The notes: generated from the letters alone by a model not told the origin. DNA of 64,000 nt from Burkholderia pyrrocinia (GCF_003330765.1 NZ_CP024902.1:186001-250000); one strand, 5' to 3'; shown: positions 16,906-25,606, counted from the stretch's first letter. Made by a program: numbers and translations.

Positions 16906-19178
16906 CGAGCCCGGTCGCGGAACGGTTGAACGCGGCGCTCGCGCACCACCAGGCCGGGCGTCTCGACGATGCGCGCGTGCTGTACGAGGCGATCCGCCGA
17001 GACGCGCCCGACCACCCGGACGCGACGCATTTCCTCGGGTTGCTCGCGTGCCAGCTCGGCCAGTTCCCGGCGGGCCTCGCGCTGATGGAGCGCGCGATCG
17101 CGCTGCGCGCCGATCCCGTCTACCTGAACAACCTCGGCAACATGCTGCGTGCGCACAGCCGGCTCGACGACGCCATCGGCGCATACCGCCGCGCGCTCGC
17201 GCTCGCGCCCGGCTATGCGGAAGCGCACAGCAATCTCGGCAACGCGCTGCGCGAGGCGCGCGACCCGGATGCCGCGATGTTGAGCTGCGCGCAGGCGCTC
17301 GCGCTGCGCCCCGATTACGCGCCGGCCTACAACAATCTCGGCAACGCGCTGCAGGACAAGGGCGAGCCGGATGCCGCGGCGCGCGCGTACGAGAAGGCGC
17401 TCGTGCTCGATCCCGCCTATGCGGAAGCCTGTTTCAACCTGGGTAACGTGTGCGGCGCGCAACGCCGGCACGATGACGCGATCGCGCACTACCGCAGTGC
17501 GATCGCGCTGCAGCCGAGCCTGCACGCCGCGCATCACGCGCTGGGCGTGCTGCTGCTGGAGCGCGGCGAACTCGACGCCGCGGTCGCGAGCCTCGCGCGT
17601 GCGGCGGAATCGGGCGAAGTCGACCGGCTGTTCAGCCTCGCGGCTGCGCTCGATCGCGCGGGCGATCTCGACGGGACCGTCGCAAGCCTGCGGCGCGCGT
17701 TGGCCGTCGCGCCCGATCGCGCCGAGCTGCATCACCATCTTGCGCAGACACTCGTGCGGCAGGGCAAGCGGCGTGAGGCGCTCGACAGCTGTCGTATCTC
17801 GCTGTCGCTGCCGAACCCGACCGCGCAGATGCACGCGGTGATGGGCGACATCCTGTGCGCGCTGTGGCACATCGACGCGGGGCTCGCGAGCTACGACCGC
17901 GCGCTCGACCTGGACCCCGCGTTCCGCAACGCACACTCGGGCCGCATGTTCCATGGGGCCGGCACTGACCGGCTGTCGCCGGCGCAACTGCGCGAGCGCG
18001 CGTGCGCGTTCGGCGCGCAGATGGCGGCGCAGGCGGCGCCGCGGCAGCATGCGCTGCAGCCGGCGAACGGGCGCGCACTGCGCGTCGGCTTCGTGTCCGG
18101 CGACCTGAAGTCGCATCCGGTTGCGGTGTTCCTGCTGAGTCTCGTCGCGTCGCTCGATCCGTCGCGCATCGAACTGGCGGCCTATGCGACGCAGCCGGTC
18201 GAGGACGACACGACCGCGGCGCTCAAACGCCACTTCGCGCTGTGGCGCGACATCACGCCGCTCGACGACCGGGCAGCCGCGGACCTGATCGCGGGCGACC
18301 GCATCGACGTGCTGGTCGACCTGAGCGGCCACACCGCGTCGAACCGGCTGCCGCTGTTCGCGTGGAAGCCGGCGCCGGTGCAGGCGACCTGGCTCGGCTA
18401 CTTCGCGACGACGGGCATCGCTGCCATCGACTACGTGATCGGCGATCGCCACGTGCTGCCGGCCGACGAAGCGTCGCATTTCATCGAGCGGCCGTGGCGG
18501 CTGCCGGACAGCTATCTGTGCTTCATGCCGCCCGCGCTGCCGCTCGACGTCGGCCCGCTGCCTGCCGACGGCAACGGGTGCGTCACGTTCGGCTGCCTGA
18601 ACAACGCGAACAAGATCGGCGAGCCCGTCGTCGCGCTGTGGGCACGCGTGCTGCACGCGGTGCCCGGCTCGCGCCTGCTGCTGAAATCGGCGCAGCTCGA
18701 CGAGGCAGCGCTGCGCGCGAGCGTCGCCGCGCGCTTCGCCGCGCACGGGATTCCCGCCGAACGGCTGCTGCTGCGCGGCGGCTCGAAGCGGCTCGCGCAC
18801 ATCGGTACGTTCAACGACATCGACATCGTGCTCGATCCGTTCCCGTATCCGGGCGGCACGACGAGCATGGAGGGGCTGTGGATGGGCGCGCCGTTCGTCA
18901 CGCGGCGCGGCGACCGGTTCCTGTCGCATATCGGCGAAAGCATCCTGCATACGCTCGGCATGCCCGAATGGATCGCGGCCGGCGACGACGACTATGTTGC
19001 GAAGGCGGCCGCGTTCGCGCACGACCTGCCGCGCCTGGCCGCCGTGCGGGCCGGGCTGCGCGAGCGGCTGCTGCGCTCGCCGCTGTGCGACGCGCCGCGC
19101 TTCGCCCGCCACCTCGAAGCGGCTTTCGCGCAGATGCACGCGGCGGCGGTCGAACAGGCCGCACGCGCCGCGCGGTAG
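16902..19178 (+). CDS. TPR-GT41 glycosyltransferase 4
   Basis: A 758-residue TPR-GT41 protein, the most divergent of the last three. TPR repeats cover about residues 1-370. The GT41 region (about 385-758) has [70 protein letters not shown] and [19 protein letters not shown]. The NNANKI and TTSMEGL variants resemble the more common bacterial OGT type, whereas the other three have GKL-K and TTTAEAL. So this enzyme may use another donor or acceptor. ATG 16902 overlaps the previous stop (ATGA). It is the last gene of the operon and faces fliT, with no strong plus-strand terminator visible between them. Confidence 0.87.
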   Translation: MTSPVAERLNAALAHHQAGRLDDARVLYEAIRRDAPDHPDATHFLGLLACQLGQFPAGLALMERAIALRADPVYLNNLGNMLRAHSRLDDAIGAYRRALALAPGYAEAHSNLGNALREARDPDAAMLSCAQALALRPDYAPAYNNLGNALQDKGEPDAAARAYEKALVLDPAYAEACFNLGNVCGAQRRHDDAIAHYRSAIALQPSLHAAHHALGVLLLERGELDAAVASLARAAESGEVDRLFSLAAALDRAGDLDGTVASLRRALAVAPDRAELHHHLAQTLVRQGKRREALDSCRISLSLPNPTAQMHAVMGDILCALWHIDAGLASYDRALDLDPAFRNAHSGRMFHGAGTDRLSPAQLRERACAFGAQMAAQAAPRQHALQPANGRALRVGFVSGDLKSHPVAVFLLSLVASLDPSRIELAAYATQPVEDDTTAALKRHFALWRDITPLDDRAAADLIAGDRIDVLVDLSGHTASNRLPLFAWKPAPVQATWLGYFATTGIAAIDYVIGDRHVLPADEASHFIERPWRLPDSYLCFMPPALPLDVGPLPADGNGCVTFGCLNNANKIGEPVVALWARVLHAVPGSRLLLKSAQLDEAALRASVAARFAAHGIPAERLLLRGGSKRLAHIGTFNDIDIVLDPFPYPGGTTSMEGLWMGAPFVTRRGDRFLSHIGESILHTLGMPEWIAAGDDDYVAKAAAFAHDLPRLAAVRAGLRERLLRSPLCDAPRFARHLEAAFAQMHAAAVEQAARAAR

Positions 19179-19236
19179 CCCGCGCCGTGCGGGTGCGCAC
19201 GGCGTCTCCTCCTTTTCCCGACACGCACGACACGCG

Positions 19237-19262
19237 AAAAAAGAGCCGCACGAATGCGGCTC
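19237..19262 (-). terminator. Rho-independent terminator after fliT
   Basis: The stem GAGCCGCA/TGCGGCTC (19243-19250 with 19255-19262) has a CGAA loop. On the minus strand it is followed by six T residues (plus-strand A run 19237-19242). It closes the fliC-fliD-fliT unit and may also stop readthrough from the GT41 operon. Confidence 0.85.
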
Positions 19263-19311
19263 GACGATACGGCGTCGGCGCCTGCTCGACGGCGGCGCGC
19301 GTTGTTGTTCG

Positions 19312-19620
19312 TCAGGCTTGCAGCATGCCGGTCGTCTGGTAGGCGCTCGCGGCGCGGATCCGGTCGCGCGATTCGGTGAACTGCTGCGCGAGCTGGTCGC
19401 GATCGGCCTGCGCGTCCTGCGCGATCGATGCGTCGATGTCCATGATCCGGCGGATCGTGTCGAGCGCGGCAGGCGTCTGCTCGGGCGACAGGCTCATCAG
19501 CAGCGGCGAGCGCTCGTCGGCCAGCGCCGCGACGCGCTCCCAGTCGCGCAGCGCGGTGGCCGACTGCATCGCCTGGGTCAGGTGAAACGCGTGGTTCAGG
19601 GTATCGATCGTCGTGGTCAT
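19312..19620 (-). CDS. fliT: Flagellar export chaperone FliT
   Basis: A 102-residue, mostly helical protein directly after fliD. FliT holds the cap protein FliD for export and, in enterobacteria, also binds FlhDC. Family sequences are poorly conserved; position after fliD, length and helical composition (LNHAFHLTQAMQSATALRDWERV, then a central DIDASIAQDAQADRDQLAQQ helix) are the main evidence. The start ATG 19620 lies 35 bases after fliD. It ends before a clear terminator, so it is the last gene of the flagellin unit. FliS is not present in this window. Confidence 0.8.
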   Translation of the reverse strand: MTTTIDTLNHAFHLTQAMQSATALRDWERVAALADERSPLLMSLSPEQTPAALDTIRRIMDIDASIAQDAQADRDQLAQQFTESRDRIRAASAYQTTGMLQA

Positions 19621-19655
19621 GGTCGTCGTCCTGCGTCGTCGCGCAAAGTGGCGGC

Positions 19656-21068
19656 TTACTTGTTGGTGGCGAGCGCGCCGGCGCTGTTGGTGCCGCCGAA
19701 CAGTTGCGTCAGGTACTTCGTGTTGTTCGCCATCGTCGCCATCAGGTTGTTCAGCGCGGTGAACTGCGCGTTGTACTGCGTGGTGAGCTGAGTCGAATAA
19801 TTCTGCAGCTGCGTCGCCTGGTCGGACAGGTTCTTCAGGTCCGTGTTGAGCGCGGTGGTGCGCTGGTCCATCAGGCCGTTGGTCTGCGTGTAGGTGTTGA
19901 CCAGGTTGTTGAGCGTCTGGCCGACGCCGTTCGTCGTGTTGAACAGGCCGGCGACGGCCGGGCTGTTCGACGTGAGCGCGGTGTTCAGCGCGGTCGAGTC
20001 GACCTGCAGCGTGCCATCGGCCTGCAGGCCGATGCCGATTGCCGCCAGCGAATAGGTCGAGCCGCCCGTCGTGACGCCGCCGCTGATCGCGCTCGCGAGG
20101 CCGTTCGAGATCGTGTTCAGCATCGAATCGCCGAGCAGCGGGCCGGCCGTCGACGTGTTCGGATCGTACGACGACAGCGACTTCGCGGTCGTCACGTAGG
20201 TGTTGTACGCGCTGACGAACGCGTTGATCGCGGTCGTCGTGGCCGTCGTGTCGGGCGCGAGCGTGACCGTCTGGGTCGTGTTCAGCGCCGCCGTCGTCAG
20301 GTTCAGCGTGACGCCCGTCAGCACGCCCGACACGCTGTTGGACGCGCTCGTCACCGGCGTGCCGTCGACCGTCAGTTTCGCGTCGGCGGCCGGGGTCACG
20401 TTCGTGTAGCCCGAGGTCAGCTTCGAGTTCACGCCGGTGCCGGTTACCGACACCGTGTTGGCCGCGCCGGTGTTGTTCGACTGGATCACCAGGTGCTGGC
20501 CGTCCGAGCCCGTGATGACCGACGCGGTGACGCCCGGGTTGCCGGTCGTCGTATTGATCGATTTAGCGATGTCGGACAGCGATGCGCCGGCCGCCACGCT
20601 GACGTTGAAGGGCGTGCCGGTGCCGAGCGTGATGCTCAGCGAACCGGCCGAAATCGTGTCCGTCGACGTGATGCCGGCCGACGACAGCTTGTTCGCGGTG
20701 GCGAGCTGCGTGACGTTGACCGCATAGTTGCCGGCTACCGCGCCGCCGCCGCTCTTGACCGACGCGGTGATGCCGTTGCCGCTTGCGGTCGTTGCGAGGC
20801 CGCTCAGCGTCGTGCCGTTCGAGAGGCCCGTGACCGCGGTCTGCAGCGCGGACAGCGCGGATTTCAGCTTGCCGACCGCCGACAGCTCGGTGTTGTCGGC
20901 CGTCTGCTTGTTCGTGATGGTGGTCTGCTGGCCGATGGTCTTGGCCTGAACCAGCGTCGAGACGAGCGAACTGACGTCGAGCGTCGAATTGGTCGCGCCG
21001 CTGATGATCGATTGTCCGGCCTGCGCCAGAATGCTGCCGATATCCGTCGTGCTGCTCGTCGTGGTCAT
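19656..21068 (-). CDS. fliD: Flagellar filament cap protein FliD (hook-associated protein 2)
   Basis: A 470-residue protein that caps the growing filament and folds flagellin monomers at its tip. The N-terminal part (STLDVSSLVSTLVQAKTIGQQTTI) and the C-terminal part (helical, with LNTDLKNLSDQATQLQNYSTQL) fit the FliD N and C domains. The middle is rich in Ser, Thr, Ala, Gly and Asn, as in other cap proteins, and offers many potential O-glycosylation sites. Start: ATG 21068, with AGGAG about 9 bases upstream; an in-frame upstream start at 21104 lacks a site. It lies between fliC and fliT on the minus strand. Confidence 0.93.
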   Translation of the reverse strand: MTTTSSTTDIGSILAQAGQSIISGATNSTLDVSSLVSTLVQAKTIGQQTTITNKQTADNTELSAVGKLKSALSALQTAVTGLSNGTTLSGLATTASGNGITASVKSGGGAVAGNYAVNVTQLATANKLSSAGITSTDTISAGSLSITLGTGTPFNVSVAAGASLSDIAKSINTTTGNPGVTASVITGSDGQHLVIQSNNTGAANTVSVTGTGVNSKLTSGYTNVTPAADAKLTVDGTPVTSASNSVSGVLTGVTLNLTTAALNTTQTVTLAPDTTATTTAINAFVSAYNTYVTTAKSLSSYDPNTSTAGPLLGDSMLNTISNGLASAISGGVTTGGSTYSLAAIGIGLQADGTLQVDSTALNTALTSNSPAVAGLFNTTNGVGQTLNNLVNTYTQTNGLMDQRTTALNTDLKNLSDQATQLQNYSTQLTTQYNAQFTALNNLMATMANNTKYLTQLFGGTNSAGALATNK

Positions 21069-21132
21069 GCGGTTGCTCCTGTCGTGCGCGCCGTTGCGCG
21101 CCATCCGGCGGGTCGCCGTGCTTCAATGCAAG

Positions 21133-21152
21133 CAGGGAGGCGTGCCTCCCTG
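21133..21152 (-). terminator. Hairpin between fliC and fliD
   Basis: An 8-bp perfect stem, CAGGGAGG/CCTCCCTG, with a 4-base loop, about 100 bases after the fliC stop. On the minus strand it is followed by only a weakly T-rich tract (CTTGCATTGAAG). It may limit readthrough from fliC into fliD, or protect the fliC mRNA end. A second small hairpin, GGTTCGA/TCGAACC, sits at 21161-21178. Confidence 0.5.
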
Positions 21153-21253
21153 GAGTGTCGGGTTCGATGTGTCGAACCGGCGTCGTCGCGCGCCGCAACG
21201 CGGACGCCGCCGTGTGTGGACGGGCAGGGTGCCCGCCGCGGGTGCTTCCCCGA

Positions 21254-22078
21254 TTACTGCAGGAGCTTCAGGACTTGCTGCGGCAGCGAGTTCGCTTGCG
21301 CGAGCACCGAGATGCCGGCTTGCTGCAGCACTTGCGCCTTGCTCAGGTTCGCCGTTTCCGTTGCGAAGTCCGCGTCGGTGATCTGCGAACGCGCTGCGCT
21401 CATGTTCGTTGCCTGGGTCTGCGTCGTGGTGATCGCAGCCTGGAACGTGTTCTGCGCTGCACCCAGCGTTGCCTGGAACGTGTTGACGTTCTTCAGCGCC
21501 GCGTCGATCGACGTGATGGCCGACTGTGCGCTCGTCTGGTCGCTGACCGACAGGCCGCTGAGGCTCAGGCCTGCGCCCGTGCTCGTCCACACCGTCGCGC
21601 CGAAGTTGACGGCAACGGTCTGGTTCGCTGCTGCGCCGACCTGGAACGTGACGTTGCCGGCTGCGCTCAGGATGGTCTGGCCGTTGAACGACGTCTGCGT
21701 GGCCACGCGGTCGATTTCGCCGAGACGCGTCGTGACTTCAGCCTGCAGGTTCGCACGTGCGTTCGAGTCCAGCGAGCCGTCGCCTGCTTCGACTGCCAGC
21801 GTACGGATACGCTGGAGGTTGTCGACGGTCGACTGCAGCGCGCCGGCTGCGGTCTGGATCATCGAGATGCCGTTGTTCGCGTTCGAGACGCCTTGCGTCA
21901 GCGCGTTGATCGCGGCCGTTTGCGACGTCGAGATCGCGAGACCTGCCGCGTCGTCGGCTGCCGTGTTCACGCGCTTGCCCGACGACAGGCGGTTGATGGC
22001 TTGCGACAGGGCGCTTTGCGAGCCCGACAGATTCGTCTGCGTCGTCAGCGAAAGAATGTTGGTGTTGATGTTCAGCAT
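21254..22078 (-). CDS. fliC: Flagellin (short form)
   Basis: A 274-residue flagellin. The N-terminal D0/D1 region starts MLNINTNILSLTTQTNLSGS and contains the conserved AINRLSSGKRVNTAADDAAGLAI segment split across residues 27-49. The C-terminal D1/D0 region has ITDADFATETANLSKAQVLQQAG and ends in LPQQVLKLLQ. The middle is short (about residues 140-190), so the surface-exposed D2/D3 domains are almost absent; many Burkholderia flagellins are near 380 residues. The central Ser/Thr-rich stretch is a plausible glycosylation area. A sigma-28 promoter lies about 95 bases upstream and GAGGAAG forms the ribosome site. The terminal D0 residues used for export look intact, so this should be functional. 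Confidence 0.95.
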   Translation of the reverse strand: MLNINTNILSLTTQTNLSGSQSALSQAINRLSSGKRVNTAADDAAGLAISTSQTAAINALTQGVSNANNGISMIQTAAGALQSTVDNLQRIRTLAVEAGDGSLDSNARANLQAEVTTRLGEIDRVATQTSFNGQTILSAAGNVTFQVGAAANQTVAVNFGATVWTSTGAGLSLSGLSVSDQTSAQSAITSIDAALKNVNTFQATLGAAQNTFQAAITTTQTQATNMSAARSQITDADFATETANLSKAQVLQQAGISVLAQANSLPQQVLKLLQ

Positions 22079-22619
22079 TTGCTTCCTCGTTTTGGAAAAT
22101 GCCTGAGATACAGACAGGTTCTGATTTCGGCGTTGCGCTTTATCGCGACTGGCGCTGCCCGCCTTTCCTGGTTGACGGCGGCACCCGGCGAAAACTTTAG
22201 AGAGATGTTCGAGGAAATTCGGGGCGGAAGGGCGCTGTCGCCGCGAAGTCCGTGCCGGGCGCGGTCGGCAGCGATTCCAGCCTGGCCGCGGGACAGCCTC
22301 GCTGGACGGCGTGCGCGGCCGCGCCGCGCGGGGCGGTCAGCCGCAATCGACAAAAGGATGGTTTTGTCTGTGATTCCCTGCTATGATGGCGGGCTGAATT
22401 GAGATTTCTGTCACGCCTCTGCCGTTTTCGGCATGTCTGCTGGCAGTCAAACGCGGCGCTGCACGTGGCTGTGAAGCGTATTCGCGGTGCTTTTCGCCTC
22501 TCTTTTCCGGCCTCCGAGGCCGTATTTCCGCCGTTTCGCCTGTTGTGGGAACGCCCGGATGGCCGGTGCGTGGCGCTTGGCCGCTACGTTTTTGACCGTA
22601 TAAGCAATTTAGGAACGAC
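22079..22619. other. Divergent intergenic region between fliC and rpsU
   Basis: A 541-bp non-coding region. The fliC half holds the sigma-28 promoter and leader. The rpsU half has no gene-like frame. A weak housekeeping promoter may be TTGGCC (22577-22582), 16 bases, TATAAG (22599-22604), but it lies so close to the rpsU ribosome site that the true promoter may be further upstream. Confidence 0.5.
22172..22199 (-). promoter_or_regulatory. Sigma-28 (FliA) promoter of fliC
   Basis: On the minus strand, TAAAGTTT (22199-22192) is a perfect match to the flagellar -35. It is followed after 12 bases by GCCGTCAA (22179-22172), 6 of 8 against GCCGATAA. The predicted leader is about 85 nt. The -35 is better than that before motA, while the spacing is one base longer. 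Confidence 0.75.
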
Positions 22620-22832
22620 ATGACGACGATTCTTCTGAAGGAAAACGAGCCGTTCGAAGTGGCGATTCGCCGCTTTCGTCGCGCTATCGAAAAGAATGGC
22701 CTGATCGCTGAGCTGCGCGAGCGCCAGTCCTACGAAAAGCCGACCGCAGTCCGCAAGCGCAAGAAGGCAGCAGCCGTCAAGCGCCTGCACAAGCGTCTGC
22801 GCAGCCAGATGCTGCCGAAGAAGCTCCACTAA
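22620..22832 (+). CDS. rpsU: 30S ribosomal protein S21
   Basis: A 70-residue basic protein with the whole S21 sequence: [19 protein letters not shown], an arginine-rich middle, [10 protein letters not shown] and a lysine-rich end. S21 joins the small subunit platform near the anti-Shine-Dalgarno site and aids initiation. AGGAA lies 5 bases before the ATG. It stands alone here, bounded by its own terminator, not in the rpsU-dnaG-rpoD arrangement of enterobacteria. Confidence 0.97.
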   Translation: MTTILLKENEPFEVAIRRFRRAIEKNGLIAELRERQSYEKPTAVRKRKKAAAVKRLHKRLRSQMLPKKLH

Positions 22833-22854
22833 GAGCGTCTTACGGTTCGCCGCG

Positions 22855-22902
22855 AAACGGCGGAGTGTGCTTCGAAAGAAGCCGCTCCGCCGTTTTGCTT
22901 TT
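22855..22902 (+). terminator. Terminator after rpsU
   Basis: An 11-bp stem (AAACGGCGGAG with CTCCGCCGTTT), with a 19-base loop that can form a small inner hairpin, followed by TTTTGCTTTT. It lies 22 bases after the rpsU stop. Confidence 0.85.
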
Positions 22903-23018
22903 GGGGCCGGGAAAGCCCCGATGTCGTAGTGGCGTCGTCACGCGCCGCACGGTGACTGGACGGTGGCGCCTTCGCGGGGCCGGGGTGACGGGTGGACGGC
23001 CGGCTGCGGCCGACGCCG

Positions 23019-23621
23019 TCAGCCCGCCTTGCGCCGGCGCGCCGGCTGTTTGCCGCCGAGCGCCGCGCATTGCGCGTGGCACGGGCAGCCGACCTCGTGA
23101 TCGTTGACCATTCCGGTCGCCTGCATCAGCGCATAGCAGATCGTCGAGCCGACGAACTTGCAGCCGTAAGCCTTCAGCGCCTTGCTGAGCGCGTCGGACT
23201 GTTCGGTCGACGCGGGCGCGTCGCGGTACGACTGCCACTCGTTCCGGACCGGCGTGCCGCCGACGAACGACCACAGGAACGCGGCGAGCGACCCGTGCTC
23301 GTCGCGGATGCGCTGCACGGCGCGCGCGTTGGTCACCGCGGATTCGACCTTCGCCCGGTTGCGCACGATGCCGGGGTTCTCCAGCAGCTTCTCGATGCGC
23401 TTCGGCGTGAAGCGCGCGACGGCGTCGACATCGAAATTCGCGAACGCGTCGCGATAGCCCGCGCGCTTGTTCAGGATCGTCGACCACGACAGCCCGGCCT
23501 GCGCGCCTTCCAGGATCAGCATTTCGAACAGGTGGCGATTGTCATGCGACGGCACGCCCCACTCGGTATCGTGATAGTGAGCGTCCGCTTCGGTCTTCAC
23601 CCAGTTGCACCGCTGCGACAT
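23019..23621 (-). CDS. tag: DNA-3-methyladenine glycosylase I
   Basis: A 200-residue base-excision repair enzyme that removes 3-methyladenine from DNA. Full-length family match: RCNWVKTEADAHYHDTEWGVP at the start (Cys5 and His17 as zinc ligands), LEGAQAGLSWSTIL with the catalytic Glu38, GIVRNRAKVESAVTNARA, and GSTICYALMQATGMVNDH before the C-terminal His/Cys zinc ligands. It is monocistronic, convergent with rpsU and divergent from the kinase-like gene. Confidence 0.95.
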   Translation of the reverse strand: MSQRCNWVKTEADAHYHDTEWGVPSHDNRHLFEMLILEGAQAGLSWSTILNKRAGYRDAFANFDVDAVARFTPKRIEKLLENPGIVRNRAKVESAVTNARAVQRIRDEHGSLAAFLWSFVGGTPVRNEWQSYRDAPASTEQSDALSKALKAYGCKFVGSTICYALMQATGMVNDHEVGCPCHAQCAALGGKQPARRRKAG

Positions 23622-23763
23622 CGTCTGCCTCGTTGTCAGTGTCGATTCGATCGCGCCAGCATAGCGGAAGCCCTTTTGGCGGGATAGCCGGCCGAACGGC
23701 AGATGGGCGCGCGGCGCCGATCCGGTTAAGCTTGGCGCCTGTTCGAATCAGCGGGATGAAGGC

Positions 23764-24645
23764 ATGGCGGCATTACTTTTTGCGATCGGCATCGACGGCG
23801 GCGGCACGGGCACGCGCGCGGTGCTGGCCGACCGGCACGGGCGCGAACTCGCGCAGGGGCGCGGCGGCCCGTCGGGGCTCGGTCTCGGCATCGAGCGCGC
23901 GTGGGCGTCGATCGGCGCGGCCTGCGCGGACGCGTTCACGCAGGCCGGTTTCGCGTTCGACTGGGCGCAGTGCGCGCTCGGTTGCGGGCTGGCAGGCGTC
24001 AACAATGCGGCGTGGCTCGCCGCGTTCCGCGCGCAGGCGCCGCTCGGCGCGCTCGCGATCGAGAGCGACGCATATACGACCGTCGTCGGCGCGCACGGCG
24101 GCGCGCCGGGGCTCATCGTCGCGCTCGGCACCGGCAGCATCGCGGCGGCGCTCGATGCTACCGGCGCGTGCCGGATCGCGGGCGGATTCGGCTTTCCGTC
24201 CGGCGACGAGGCGAGCGGCGCGTGGCTCGGTGTGCGTGCGCTCGCGTATGCGCAACAGGCGCTCGACGGCCGGGTACCGCGCGATGCGTTCGCCAACGCG
24301 CTGCTCGCGGAAACGGGCGCGCAGGATCGCGACGCGCTCGTCCAGTGGTCGTGCGATGCGAACCAGACGATCTACGCACGTCTTGCGCCGATCGTGTTCG
24401 CACACCGCTTGCATCCGGTCGCGGGCGCGCTGATCGCGCTGGCGGGCGACGAGATCGGCAAGATGATCGATGCGCTCGATCCGCAGCAGGCACTGCCGGT
24501 CGCGCTGTGCGGCGGGTTGGCGGACGCGCTCGCACCGGCCGTGCCGGCGCGCCACGCCGCGCGGCTGCGCGCGCCGCTCGACGATTCCGCGCACGGCGCG
24601 CTGCGGCTCGCGCTGCAGGCGCTGCGGGCGGCGGAAGGCGGTTGA
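23764..24645 (+). CDS. BadF/BadG/BcrA/BcrD-type ATPase, probable N-acetylglucosamine/glucosamine kinase
   Basis: A 293-residue protein of the acetate/sugar-kinase/Hsp70/actin fold. Phosphate-1 motif: GIDGGGTGTRAVLAD near residue 8. The second phosphate loop is LIVALGTGSIAAAL, followed by GGFGFPSGDEASGAWLG. The adenosine motif is ALCGGLADAL. This set is typical of single-domain GlcNAc or glucosamine kinases rather than of the benzoyl-CoA reductase activators, because the iron-sulfur Cys pairs are absent. It would phosphorylate an amino sugar during cell-wall recycling. No transporter gene lies beside it, so the substrate is inferred. Confidence 0.8.
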   Translation: MAALLFAIGIDGGGTGTRAVLADRHGRELAQGRGGPSGLGLGIERAWASIGAACADAFTQAGFAFDWAQCALGCGLAGVNNAAWLAAFRAQAPLGALAIESDAYTTVVGAHGGAPGLIVALGTGSIAAALDATGACRIAGGFGFPSGDEASGAWLGVRALAYAQQALDGRVPRDAFANALLAETGAQDRDALVQWSCDANQTIYARLAPIVFAHRLHPVAGALIALAGDEIGKMIDALDPQQALPVALCGGLADALAPAVPARHAARLRAPLDDSAHGALRLALQALRAAEGG

Positions 24646-24759
24646 AGGCGCGCTGAAGCAGGGCCGAAGGCGGCGATCGGCCGGGAACCTCCGGCGCGCA
24701 ACCGGGCACGACGTTAAAATGGCCGTTCCGCAGAGCCCTGAGCGCCATTCTTCCGTCCC

Positions 24760-25584
24760 ATGTACAAAGTCATCGCCACCGATCTCGACGGTACCCTGCT
24801 GAACAGCGATCACCAGCTCGATCCGTACACGATCGACACCGTCCGCCGGCTCGACCGTGACGGCCTGCAGTTCGTGATCGCCACGGGGCGTCATTACGCG
24901 GACGTCGCCGGCATTCGCGACGTGCTCGGCATCCGGCCGTACCTGATCACGTCGAACGGCGCGCGCGTGCATGCGCCGGACGATACGACGATCCATGCGC
25001 AGGACCTCGATCCCGCGATCGTCCGCGGCCTCGTGCAGCCGGGCGTCGCCGGCGCGCACGGCCGCGTGATCGTCAACCTGTTCACCGACCAGGGCTGGTT
25101 GATCGACCGCGATGCGCCGCACCTGCTCGAATTCCACCAGGATTCGGGCTTCCGGTACGACGTGATCGACATGGCCGCGCACGACGGCGCGGATATCGCG
25201 AAGGTGCTGTACATCGGCGATCCGGCCGATCTGGCAGTGGTTGCGGAGCAGATGCGCGTGCGCTTCGGCGACGCGCTGTACGTCACGTACTCGCTGCCCG
25301 ACTGTCTCGAAGTGATGACCGCGAACGTGTCGAAGGGCCGCGCGCTGCGCACGGTGCTCGCGCGGCTCGGCGTCGACACCGGCCACTGCATCGCGTTCGG
25401 CGACAACATGAACGATATCGACCTGCTCGAAACCGCCGGTCACGCGTTCATGATGAACAACGCGAACCCCGACCTGGTCGCACGGCTGCCGCATATCCCG
25501 CGAATCGGCAACAACTTCGACGCGGGCGTCGCCCGCCACCTGCGCACGCTGTTCTCGCTCGAAGGCAACGTCGCCGCTTCCTGA
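24760..25584 (+). CDS. Cof-type HAD hydrolase (sugar or cofactor phosphatase)
   Basis: A 274-residue class IIB HAD phosphatase. Motif I is ATDLDGTLLNSD (nucleophile Asp8, acid Asp10), motif II is VIATGRH, motif III the Lys in VSKGRAL, and motif IV GDNMNDIDLL. The cap between motifs II and III (about residues 85-190) is the Cof type. Enzymes of this group dephosphorylate sugar phosphates, FMN or pyridoxal phosphate; the substrate cannot be chosen by sequence. A TAAAAT sequence about 45 bases before the start may be its -10. Confidence 0.9.
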   Translation: MYKVIATDLDGTLLNSDHQLDPYTIDTVRRLDRDGLQFVIATGRHYADVAGIRDVLGIRPYLITSNGARVHAPDDTTIHAQDLDPAIVRGLVQPGVAGAHGRVIVNLFTDQGWLIDRDAPHLLEFHQDSGFRYDVIDMAAHDGADIAKVLYIGDPADLAVVAEQMRVRFGDALYVTYSLPDCLEVMTANVSKGRALRTVLARLGVDTGHCIAFGDNMNDIDLLETAGHAFMMNNANPDLVARLPHIPRIGNNFDAGVARHLRTLFSLEGNVAAS

Positions 25585-25606
25585 GCACCGTTTCCCGAGC
25601 GGAAAT

